NCBI GenBank assembly: GCA_965228005.1
Contig: CBDDGV010000001.1
Coordinates: 1,488,001-1,552,000 of the forward strand
Direction: 5' to 3'
DNA length: 64,000 bases
From: JBCCXZ01 sp965228005
GTDB taxonomy: Bacteria; Planctomycetota; Planctomycetia; Pirellulales; Lacipirellulaceae
The notes beneath the pieces are model-generated. The model saw only the letters and a list, made by a program, of their open reading frames with translations. It was not told where the DNA came from and searched no databases. Of the stretch, positions 53,826 through 61,735 are shown in pieces. The position numbers were made by a program, and so were the translations under genes. Position 1 is the stretch's first letter. Each line of letters starts with the position of its first letter.

Positions 53826-54061
53826 ACGCGTTCGAGCTGTCTTCGAGAGGAGCTGGGTCGCAGCGGACTGGGTTGCAGCGAAGCAACGCCGCTGATCGGC
53901 GGCCGCGTTGCGGGACGCGGCCTCGCTAGCAAACGCCTGCGGGGGCGATCGCCAATGCCTTCATCGGCGCAGCCCGCGGCGTCACTCAACCGCGATCGGG
54001 CCGATTATTCCAGGGAATCCGCGCCGCCTGAGAAGCTGGGAAACCGAGCGCGGGTTTACCG

Positions 54062-55099
54062 TCACGAACCCACGTACGTTGCCAGCACCTTGCGGGCAAC
54101 AGCGGGGTCGTCGGTCCCCGAGACGATCGCCCGGCCGTCGGTAAACAACGTCACGGTGAACCCCTCGACCTCCAGCCGGAGCAGGAACGGATTCCCGCGG
54201 ACGGACCCCACCGACTTGAGCTTTTCCGAGAGCGCGGCGAGATCAACCGCCCCCCTCTCGTCCGGAGCGATCTGCACGGCGTTGCGGCCGCAGAGCACCG
54301 CCGCCTGCGAACCACGCCGGCCGTCGAGCCAGGCGAAGTCGCGCCGATCGCAGACGCGGCAGCCGCCGCGGGTGAGGGCCGACAACTCCATCGAACGGAG
54401 CTGGTTGCGCCACAGGTCGACGACAACAAACCCCGGTTGGATCGCGTCGCGGCGCCCCGCGAGCAGCTTGAGGGCCTCCATCGCCTGGAGCGAAGCCACC
54501 ACGCCGACGATCGGGCCTACCACGCCGGCGGTCTCGCAGGTCGGCATCTGCTCGGCCGGCGGCGGCTCGGGCACGACGCACGCCAAGCAAGGCGTCTCGC
54601 CGGGGACGACCGTCATCGACTGGCCCTCCGCTCCAACACACGCCCCGAACACCCAGGGCACGCCGTGCGCAGCGGAGTAGTCGTTCAGCAGGTAACGGGT
54701 TTCCAGGTTGTCGGTGCCATCGACAATCACGTCGACGCCCTCGGCGAGCCGGGGAAGGTTCTCGGAGGTGACATCGGCTACCTGCGGCTCGACGGCAACC
54801 TCGGCGTTGATCTCCCTGAGGTGCCCGGCGGCGGCAACCGCCTTGGGCAGCTCGGCCGCGACATCGGCCTCGGTGTACATCACCTGCCGATGGAGGTTGT
54901 CCAGTTCCAGAAAGTCGCGGTCCGCAATCCGTAACCGACCGACCCCCGCTCGAGCGAGCGACTCGCAGACCACCGACCCCAACGCGCCGCAACCAACAAC
55001 GAGCGCCGTGCCGGAACAGAGCTTACGCTGTGCCTCTTCACCGAGCGGCCCGAACCGCATCTGGCGTCGGTAACGGTAGAGGTCATCGGGTTCGTCCAC
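54062..55099 (-). CDS. ThiF/MoeB/HesA-family E1-like adenylyltransferase
   Basis: 345 residues. ATP-binding Rossmann domain ALVVGCGALGSVVCESLARAG near 38-58, IADRDFLELDNLHRQ, and VDGTDNLETRYLLND. Zinc-binding CLAC and CRVC pairs are seen, as is the MPTCETAGVVGP segment that holds the transfer Cys in ThiF-like members. About 90 residues after the core (from about 255) are non-standard. They stand where MoeZ-like proteins would have a rhodanese domain, but no rhodanese Cys loop is seen. Such enzymes adenylate the C terminus of ThiS/MoaD-like proteins, yet no such small protein is encoded nearby. GTG 55099 has GAGG upstream. It is third in the uvrA-like operon. Confidence 0.85.
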   Translation of the reverse strand: MDEPDDLYRYRRQMRFGPLGEEAQRKLCSGTALVVGCGALGSVVCESLARAGVGRLRIADRDFLELDNLHRQVMYTEADVAAELPKAVAAAGHLREINAEVAVEPQVADVTSENLPRLAEGVDVIVDGTDNLETRYLLNDYSAAHGVPWVFGACVGAEGQSMTVVPGETPCLACVVPEPPPAEQMPTCETAGVVGPIVGVVASLQAMEALKLLAGRRDAIQPGFVVVDLWRNQLRSMELSALTRGGCRVCDRRDFAWLDGRRGSQAAVLCGRNAVQIAPDERGAVDLAALSEKLKSVGSVRGNPFLLRLEVEGFTVTLFTDGRAIVSGTDDPAVARKVLATYVGS

Positions 55100-55116
55100 G
55101 ATCAGCCTCGCGTCGT

Positions 55117-55998
55117 TCAGCCCGCGATGTAGCCGGCCAAGTCGAAGTCGGGAGCCAGCTCGGCCTGCAGGCGGTCGCTCGCGGCGCGGGCCGCAGCGGG
55201 ACCATCGCAGCCAACGCCGGTCCGAACGGCCAAGACCGGCAGCCCGCAATCGGTCGCCCATCGTGGCGGCGCTTCACCGGACGGCGTCTCAAACACCACC
55301 GCGTCCGGCCGGCACGCGAGCACCGCCTCCTGGTCATCACCAACGTTGGCGAACACGGCGACGAACGACCGCTCTGGCCGGTATCCCTCGGCGGCCTGCG
55401 ACGGCGTGACGATCGTCAACAGCACGCTGTCGTGCCAATCGAGCCGGCGGCTTGCTTTCACCCAATCCTCTCCACTGCCCGTCAGGTCGGCAAGCAAGCC
55501 AACGCCCAAGCGATCGGCGGCAGAGCAAACTTCATCGGACGGTTCCCTGAGCAACAGGCAAGCCTCCGCCTGATGGGCGGAGGCGATATCGGGTTCGGCG
55601 TCGGAGCAAGCCAGGCCGCGGAGCACCGTTCGTTTCCGCTGCAACCGAAAGCTGTCGCGATCCACGTGCCATTGTCGGAGGCATACCTGGGTGCGAAGCT
55701 CCTCGGTCGCGCCGCCTTCCAAGCCAACTTCAGCCTGCAGCTCGTACCGGAAAGGCATCGCAGGCGACCAGCAGCAGAGGTCGTACACCCCCGCAGTGGC
55801 GGCCACTTCAGCCTCGGCCGACCCCGTAGCTGCGAAGGGGAAATCCGCCGCGAGCGTCCGGGCGTACTCGCAATAGGGGCCCCGGATCCCGCCGGTGATC
55901 GAGACCACGCCGCCGCCGGGCCGCGCACTCAGCCGGGCCTCCGCGACCGATTCGCTATCGAGACGGACACTCCAATGCAGCCTCTCGCGCACGTCCAT
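55117..55998 (-). CDS. Unknown protein between UvrA-like and E1-like genes
   Basis: 293 residues, no signal or membrane helix. The first half is beta-rich (LHWSVRLDSESVAEARLS, GGGVVSITGGIRGPYCEYA). The second half looks alpha/beta (LGVGLLADLTG, DSVLLTIVTPSQAAEGY, FVAVFANVGDDQE, PDAVVFETPSG, LPVLAVRTGVG). Six Cys are present without a clear pair pattern. It starts one base after the stop of the UvrA-like gene and ends 17 bases before the E1-like start, so it is co-translated with both. I do not recognise the family. Confidence 0.6.
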   Translation of the reverse strand: MDVRERLHWSVRLDSESVAEARLSARPGGGVVSITGGIRGPYCEYARTLAADFPFAATGSAEAEVAATAGVYDLCCWSPAMPFRYELQAEVGLEGGATEELRTQVCLRQWHVDRDSFRLQRKRTVLRGLACSDAEPDIASAHQAEACLLLREPSDEVCSAADRLGVGLLADLTGSGEDWVKASRRLDWHDSVLLTIVTPSQAAEGYRPERSFVAVFANVGDDQEAVLACRPDAVVFETPSGEAPPRWATDCGLPVLAVRTGVGCDGPAAARAASDRLQAELAPDFDLAGYIAG

Positions 55999-55999
55999 C

Positions 56000-58879
56000 T
56001 CAACCCGCCTCGCCTGCTGCGGCTGAACTATACAGGTTAGCCCCCAGCTCGCCGTTGAGCACTCGGCCCGTGATCGACTCGGGGTCGGCCGCGACTTGCT
56101 CGGGGGTCCCCAACGCCACCACGCGGCCGCCCTCTTCCGCGGCGCCGGGGCCGAGGTCGATCAGGTAGTCCGCCGCCTTCATCACCAGCGGGTTGTGGTC
56201 GACTGCTACAATTGAGTGGCCCAGCTCCAGCAGCGATTCGAAGCAGTCCAACAGCTGCAGCACATCGGAAAAGTGAAGCCCCGTGGTCGGTTCGTCGAAC
56301 ACAAACAGCGTGCGGCCTTTCCGTGGGGCGGCTATGTAAGTGGCGAGCTTAAGCCGTTGCGACTCGCCGCCCGAGAGCGTGTTTGCCGGTTGGCCCAGCC
56401 TCAGATAATCGAGCCCCACGTCCAGCAGCGATTGCAGCTTGGTAAGGACCTTCCGCTGACCACGGAAGAACGTGAACGCCTCACGGACCGAGAAGTTCAG
56501 CACGTCGGCAATGGTGCAGCCGCGGTGCTTCACTTGCAGTACCTCTCTGCGGTAGCGGTTGCCCTGGCATTCGGCGCACTTCATGTACACGTCCGCCACG
56601 AACCGCATGTCGACCTGCGTGTAGCCTTCTCCCGCGCACGCTTCGCACCTGCCGCCGTTGACGTTGAAGCTGAAATGGCTCGCGGTAAAACCCATCGACT
56701 GTGCTTCAACGCTCTCGGCGAACAACGCCCGGATGGGGTCGAAGGCCTTCACCGCCGTGACCGGGTTGGAGCGGGGCGAGCGGCCGATGGGGCCCTGGTC
56801 GATCATCACCGCGTCTTCCACCTGCCCGGCGCCGAGCAGCTCGTCGTGCTCCAGCGGCGTGTCGGCGTCGGCGCCCAGGGCGCGGGCGACCGCCGGGAAC
56901 AGGGTCCGCTCGACCAGCGTCGTCTTGCCCGAACCGCTCACCCCCGTCACCAAGCAGAGCACGCCTAGCGGGAACTCTGCCGAGACGTCCTGCAGGTTGT
57001 TCCCCCGGGCGCCAACGAGCCGGATCCAGCCGTGTTCCGTATCCCGCCGCTGCAGCCCCATCTCCCCTCCGCGGCGGCCGGAGATCCAGTCGCCGGTTCG
57101 GCTCTCGTTCGACTCGGTCATGCCGGCGACCGTGCCCTCGTAGATCAACCTGCCGCCGGCCTCGCCGGCGCCGGGGCCGAGTTCTACGACGTGGTCGGCG
57201 GCGGCGATCAACTGCGGCTCGTGCTCGACGACGGCGACCGTGTTCCCGCGGTCCCGGAGCGTCTCCACGCTCCGCACCAGGCGCGGCACGTCCGCGGGGT
57301 GGAGCCCGGCGCACGGCTCGTCGAGCACGTAGAGCATGCCGACGAGGTTGGAGCCCAGGGCAGAGGTGAGCGCCACCCGTTGGGCCTCACCGCCGCTGAG
57401 TGTGCGGAGCGGGCGGTCGATCGTCAGGTGCCCGACGCCCACAGCGTCGAGGTAGTCCAGGCGGTAGGTGATCTGCTCCAGGAGGAGCCGGCCGACCGAT
57501 TGCTGCCAATCGTCGAGCTGCAGACCGCGGAGCCAGTCGATCGCCTCGCGGATCTTCATGCCCGCCGCCTCGGCGAAGCTGCGGCCTGAGATCCGAACAG
57601 AAAGGGCCTCCGGTCGCAACCGGGCCCCGCCGCAAGCGGTGCACGGGTAGTAGCTCCGCCAACGGCTGAGGAACACCCGGAGGTGCATCTTGTACTTCCG
57701 CCGCTCGAGCCATTGGAAGAAGCCGTTGAGCCCGCCGAATTCCCGCTCCGGCACGCCGTTGCGGATCAGGGCCAGGTGCTCTTCGGAAAGCTCCTCGAAC
57801 GGAGCGTCGACCGGCAGCCCGTAGTCGGGCGCCAGCTCAAGCAGCTCGTCCAGCTCGTGCTTGTAGGCAGGAGTGTTCCACGGTGCGATGGCCCCTCCCC
57901 GGATCGACTTCCGGCCGTCGGGCACCACCCGGCTCATGTCGACGTCGATGACATTGCCAAACCCCTCGCACGTGGGGCAGGCGCCGAGCGGGTTGTTGTA
58001 GTTCAGCAGCTGCGGCTCGGGCTTTGTGTACTCGATGCCGCACTGCTCGCACCGCAAGTCGGTGCTGCACGAGTGGGTGATCCACGGGCGGCCGTCGAGT
58101 TCGATCTGAACGAACCCCGGGGGCGTCTCACCGCCGGCGTACTCGGCCCACACCCGGCAGACGCCGCGGCCAGCGGCCAGGGCGCTCTCAACCGAGTCGA
58201 GCGTCCGCTCGGTCTGGTCGTCTCTGTTCTTCAGGCGGTCGAGCACCACGTCGGCGGTGTCGCGGCCGTTCAGTTGAATAGCAGTCTGATCGTCGAGGTC
58301 GATCGTCCGGCCGTCGACGACGAGCCGGCGGTAGCCGAGCGCCTTGAGGTCGGCGAGCCACGCCTCGGTGTCGCGCGCCGGGCCGCAGCGCGAGGGGAAG
58401 CCGATCATCACCCGCACCCCCTCCGGCAAGCCGCGGATGCTCTCAACGGCCGACTCGGCCGACTCTTCCCGCACGAGGCTCCCGCAGCCATAGCATTCGA
58501 CGCGGCCGATCTTGGCGAAGAGCATCTGCAGGTGTTCGTTGATCTGCGACGAACTGCCCACGGTGGCCCGGCTCGACCGGCTGATCGACTTCCGGGTGAT
58601 TGCGATCGACGGCGGGATGCCCTCCACGGCGTCGGCGTCCGGCTTGTCGAGTTGCTCCAGGAACTGCCGCGTGTAGGTGGAGAAGCTCTCGATGTACCTC
58701 CGTTGACCCTCGGCGTAGAGCGTGTCGAGCGCGAGGCTCGTCTTGCCGCTGCCGCTGACGCCGCAGAAGGCGATCAGCTTCCCGAGCGGGAGGTCCAGGT
58801 CGAGCGACTGCAGGTTGTGCACCCGGACGCCGCGGAGTTGGACGCAGTCGGCACTCACGAAGGGACCTGTTGGGGGCAA
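56000..58879 (-). CDS. uvrA: UvrA-family excinuclease ATPase
   Basis: 959 residues, near the E. coli length (940). Two ABC modules: Walker A GVSGSGKTS at 40 and GVSGSGKTT near 640, signatures LSGGEAQRVALTSALG and LSGGESQRLKLATYIA, and Walker B LYVLDEPCAGLHP and LFVFDEPTTGLHF. Zinc modules CEQC...CPTC and CEAC...CAEC are complete. The damage-sensing and UvrB-docking region is read at 60-130, where YTRQFLEQLDKPDADAVEG is followed by TRKSISRSSRATVGSSSQIN. That last string deviates from standard UvrA (around QKTTSHNPRSTVGTVTEI), so this may be a paralogue rather than the repair UvrA. The operon with an unknown and an E1-like gene supports that doubt. Divergent from the small membrane gene at 59026. 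Confidence 0.85.
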   Translation of the reverse strand: MPPTGPFVSADCVQLRGVRVHNLQSLDLDLPLGKLIAFCGVSGSGKTSLALDTLYAEGQRRYIESFSTYTRQFLEQLDKPDADAVEGIPPSIAITRKSISRSSRATVGSSSQINEHLQMLFAKIGRVECYGCGSLVREESAESAVESIRGLPEGVRVMIGFPSRCGPARDTEAWLADLKALGYRRLVVDGRTIDLDDQTAIQLNGRDTADVVLDRLKNRDDQTERTLDSVESALAAGRGVCRVWAEYAGGETPPGFVQIELDGRPWITHSCSTDLRCEQCGIEYTKPEPQLLNYNNPLGACPTCEGFGNVIDVDMSRVVPDGRKSIRGGAIAPWNTPAYKHELDELLELAPDYGLPVDAPFEELSEEHLALIRNGVPEREFGGLNGFFQWLERRKYKMHLRVFLSRWRSYYPCTACGGARLRPEALSVRISGRSFAEAAGMKIREAIDWLRGLQLDDWQQSVGRLLLEQITYRLDYLDAVGVGHLTIDRPLRTLSGGEAQRVALTSALGSNLVGMLYVLDEPCAGLHPADVPRLVRSVETLRDRGNTVAVVEHEPQLIAAADHVVELGPGAGEAGGRLIYEGTVAGMTESNESRTGDWISGRRGGEMGLQRRDTEHGWIRLVGARGNNLQDVSAEFPLGVLCLVTGVSGSGKTTLVERTLFPAVARALGADADTPLEHDELLGAGQVEDAVMIDQGPIGRSPRSNPVTAVKAFDPIRALFAESVEAQSMGFTASHFSFNVNGGRCEACAGEGYTQVDMRFVADVYMKCAECQGNRYRREVLQVKHRGCTIADVLNFSVREAFTFFRGQRKVLTKLQSLLDVGLDYLRLGQPANTLSGGESQRLKLATYIAAPRKGRTLFVFDEPTTGLHFSDVLQLLDCFESLLELGHSIVAVDHNPLVMKAADYLIDLGPGAAEEGGRVVALGTPEQVAADPESITGRVLNGELGANLYSSAAAGEAG

Positions 58880-59025
58880 AAGACTCTCGGCAAACTACCC
58901 ATCCTAGCCGAAGCGGACCGCTCCCCGCCACCGCCCGGCCGACTACGAAGCGGGCCCGGCTGCCGCTAGAATGTGGTGAAACACGCATCCTCCCGGCGGT
59001 TCTACGGCCCGACCCAGGGACCCGC

Positions 59026-59343
59026 ATGGCATCGAAAAAAAGCAAATCGATCAATCCGTTCTACGTGTTGCTCATCCCGGCGAGCGCCGCGTTCTGCATG
59101 ACTGCCGTGGCATACGGTTACATGGCGTTTCAGGCGGTGAACTCCGGCAGGCAGGGCATCGGTGAGTATGCCGACCATTCCCTGTACGTCTGGCTGCAGT
59201 CCCACGGCACGACGGCTATCCTGATCGAGTTAGCGGTGCTGGCCGTGCTGACCATCGGGGCGATCGCCACCGACGGTTATTGGTCGCGTGAGCCCGACAA
59301 GGCCGGGGCCGACGCAGCTAGCTCCGAAGACCAACCACGGTAA
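59026..59343 (+). CDS. Small two-helix membrane protein
   Basis: 105 residues. A basic start MASKKSKSINPFY, helix 1 about 13-33 (VLLIPASAAFCMTAVAYGYM), a loop with GEYADHSLYVWLQSHGT, helix 2 about 62-85 (AILIELAVLAVLTIGAIATD) and an acidic tail. The pattern recalls a planctomycete-wide small protein of unknown function. TAGAAT at 58967-58972 may be a -10 box. ligA starts 15 bases downstream, so the two are probably one transcript. The frame is open upstream to 58870, but that part has no coding character. Confidence 0.7.
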   Translation: MASKKSKSINPFYVLLIPASAAFCMTAVAYGYMAFQAVNSGRQGIGEYADHSLYVWLQSHGTTAILIELAVLAVLTIGAIATDGYWSREPDKAGADAASSEDQPR

Positions 59344-59358
59344 CCGCGGGCGGCCCAC

Positions 59359-61728
59359 ATGCCGGAAGACTCCGCAGCCGATCGGTCGGCTCCTGAATCA
59401 CTGCAGAGCGAGGCCCGTCGCCTCCGCGAGCAGATCCGCGAGCACGACCGCCGCTACTACGTCGAGGCGTCGCCCAGCATCAGCGACCGCGAGTACGACG
59501 CCCTGCTCGCCCGGTTGTTTGAGATCGAACGCGAGCACCCCGATCTCCAGACGCCCGACAGCCCCACACAACGCGTTGGCGGCGAGCCGATCGAGGGCTT
59601 TGTGTCGGTCGAGCACTCCCGCAGGATGTACTCGATCGACAACTCCTACGACGCCGAAGAGCTCACCGCTTGGGCCAGGCGGTGTTTTGAGGCACTCGAT
59701 GAACAACTCAAACAGATCGCGTCGGAACTGGACGGGCTCGAAGCGGCAGAAGCCGAACTGAAGGGCCAGCGGACCGCGGAGGCCAAGCAGGAGCGCGACC
59801 GCATCGAGCAGCGCAGAAAAGACCTCCAGGCGGCCCGGGAGAGACGCTTTGCCCAAGCTGCCGAGGAAGGCTACCCACTCCCCGGCGGCTACAGCGCCGA
59901 ACCCAAGATCGACGGCGTCGCCGCCAGCCTGCGTTACGAGGAGGGCCGGTTCGTCCAAGGGCTCACTCGGGGCGACGGCCTGCGGGGCGACGACATCACG
60001 CACAACCTCCGCACGCTCCGCTCGGCCCCGCTGGTGCTCGACGCGGAAACTCCGCCGGCGGTTTTCGAGGTCCGCGGCGAGGTGTTTATGCCCGGTGACG
60101 AGTTCGACCGCGTCAACCGTGAACAGACCGCAGCTGGGGCCGAGCCGTTCGTCAATCCGCGCAACGCCACCGCCGGGACGCTCAAGCAGCTCGACCCGCG
60201 GAACGTCGCTGGGCGCGGACTGCAATTGATCGTCCACGGACGCGGAGAGCTGTCGGCGGAGGTTGACGCCCAGTCTCAGACCGAACTGCTCGCCGCCGCC
60301 CGCGGGTTTGGCTTGGCGACCAACCCGCTCGCGGCACACTTCCCGACGCTGCTGGAAGTGCTGGGCTACATCGAGCGGTTCGAGCAGCAGAAAGCCGCCC
60401 TGCCCTACGGCGTCGACGGCGTGGTGGTGAAGGTGAACCGCTTCGACCTGCAAGACGCATTGGGGTACACGAGCCGCTTCCCGCGGTGGTGCCTGGCCTA
60501 CAAATACGCGACGGAGCAAGCCGCCACCGAGCTGCTGGAGATCGAGTGGCAGATGGGCAAGACCGGCAAGCTCACGCCGCGGGCGAAGATGACTCCGGTG
60601 TTCGTCGCCGGCACAACGGTGCAGCACGCCACCCTGCACAACGTGGGCGAGATGCGACGCAAGGACGTCCGCGTCGGAGACACGGTGATTATCGAAAAGG
60701 CGGGCGAGATTATCCCGCAAGTCGTCCGGGTGGATAACCCCGACCGACCGGGCCGTTCCAAACCGGTCGAGCTTCCCGGGTTGTGCCCGTGGTGCGAGTC
60801 GGAGATGGTTGTCGAGTTCGACCAGCGTCGGGAGCAGGAGATCGAAGCCTGGCCGCGGCGCGTAGAGCGTGAGAAGGAACGGGCCGCCAAAGCGGGCCGC
60901 GAGCCGGAAGCGATTCCTGAACCGGAACCTCTGACCGAGCTCGACGAATCCGGCCGCTATTGCCCCAACCCCGCGTGCCCCGCGCAGCTCAAAGAACGCC
61001 TGTGGCACTTTGCCAGCCGCGGGCAGATGGACATCGACGGCCTCGGCGAGAAGGTGATTGAGCAACTGCTCGAAGCCGGGCTCGTCGCTTCCTACGGCGA
61101 CCTCTTCCGGTTGCACGAGCGTCGCGACGAGTTGCTCCAGCTCGAACGCATGGGGGAGAAAAAGGCGGACAACCTGCTAGCCGGGATCGAGGCCTGCAAA
61201 GGCCGCGGGTTGACCCGCGTGCTGGCGGCGTTAGGTATCCGGCACGTCGGCTCCAGCGGCGCCGCGGTGCTCGCCGCGCAGTACCCCTCCATTGAGTTGC
61301 TCTCCGAAGCCTCAGTCGAAGAGATCGAGTCTTTCCGTGTAGACGGCCAGGAGTCGGGCATCGGCCCGGAGATTGCGCGATCGATCCATGAGTACCTCCA
61401 CAGCGAACGCGGCCGCGCGGTGATCGACGACCTCCGGTCGGTGGGGGTCCAGCTCACAGAAGACGCCCCCGCCTCTACCGCGGGTGACGGCCCCCTGATC
61501 GGCAAGACTCTGGTCGTTACTGGGACTCTGGAAAGCTATTCACGCGACGAAGCCAAGAAGCTTATCGCCGAATACGGCGGCAAGGTGGCCGGCAGCGTCT
61601 CTAAGAAGACCGACTACCTCGTTGCGGGTGAGAAAGCCGGCAGCAAGCTCGACAAAGCCCGCGACCTAGGCGTTGCCGTGTTGTCCGAGAGCGAGCTGAT
61701 CTCAATGCTCGGCATCGACCGGGAGTAG
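59359..61728 (+). CDS. ligA: NAD-dependent DNA ligase with two charged insertions
   Basis: Seals nicks in replication and repair using NAD (789 aa; E. coli 671). The Ia domain is at 17-100 (YYVEASPSISDREYDALL). Adenylation motif KIDG has Lys183 (usually near 115), followed by motifs VFEVRGEVFMP, YGVDGVVVKVN and an OB-fold. The zinc Cys are in CPWC and CPNPACPAQ; helix-hairpin-helix follows (MDIDGLGEKVIEQLLEAGL) and a BRCT domain closes the protein (LIGKTLVVTGTLESYSRDEA). Two insertions explain the extra length. One is a coiled-coil-like Glu/Lys/Arg stretch of about 60 residues (about 110-170) before KIDG; the other is a stretch of about 40 residues inside the zinc module, where the second and third Cys are 55 residues apart. 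It ends 7 bases before the convergent gene. Confidence 0.95.
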   Translation: MPEDSAADRSAPESLQSEARRLREQIREHDRRYYVEASPSISDREYDALLARLFEIEREHPDLQTPDSPTQRVGGEPIEGFVSVEHSRRMYSIDNSYDAEELTAWARRCFEALDEQLKQIASELDGLEAAEAELKGQRTAEAKQERDRIEQRRKDLQAARERRFAQAAEEGYPLPGGYSAEPKIDGVAASLRYEEGRFVQGLTRGDGLRGDDITHNLRTLRSAPLVLDAETPPAVFEVRGEVFMPGDEFDRVNREQTAAGAEPFVNPRNATAGTLKQLDPRNVAGRGLQLIVHGRGELSAEVDAQSQTELLAAARGFGLATNPLAAHFPTLLEVLGYIERFEQQKAALPYGVDGVVVKVNRFDLQDALGYTSRFPRWCLAYKYATEQAATELLEIEWQMGKTGKLTPRAKMTPVFVAGTTVQHATLHNVGEMRRKDVRVGDTVIIEKAGEIIPQVVRVDNPDRPGRSKPVELPGLCPWCESEMVVEFDQRREQEIEAWPRRVEREKERAAKAGREPEAIPEPEPLTELDESGRYCPNPACPAQLKERLWHFASRGQMDIDGLGEKVIEQLLEAGLVASYGDLFRLHERRDELLQLERMGEKKADNLLAGIEACKGRGLTRVLAALGIRHVGSSGAAVLAAQYPSIELLSEASVEEIESFRVDGQESGIGPEIARSIHEYLHSERGRAVIDDLRSVGVQLTEDAPASTAGDGPLIGKTLVVTGTLESYSRDEAKKLIAEYGGKVAGSVSKKTDYLVAGEKAGSKLDKARDLGVAVLSESELISMLGIDRE

Positions 61729-61735
61729 CGCTGCG

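Noticed and set aside
58870..59025. N-terminal extension of the small membrane protein
   Set aside because: It overlaps the start of the uvrA-like gene and reads as Arg/Pro-rich noise.
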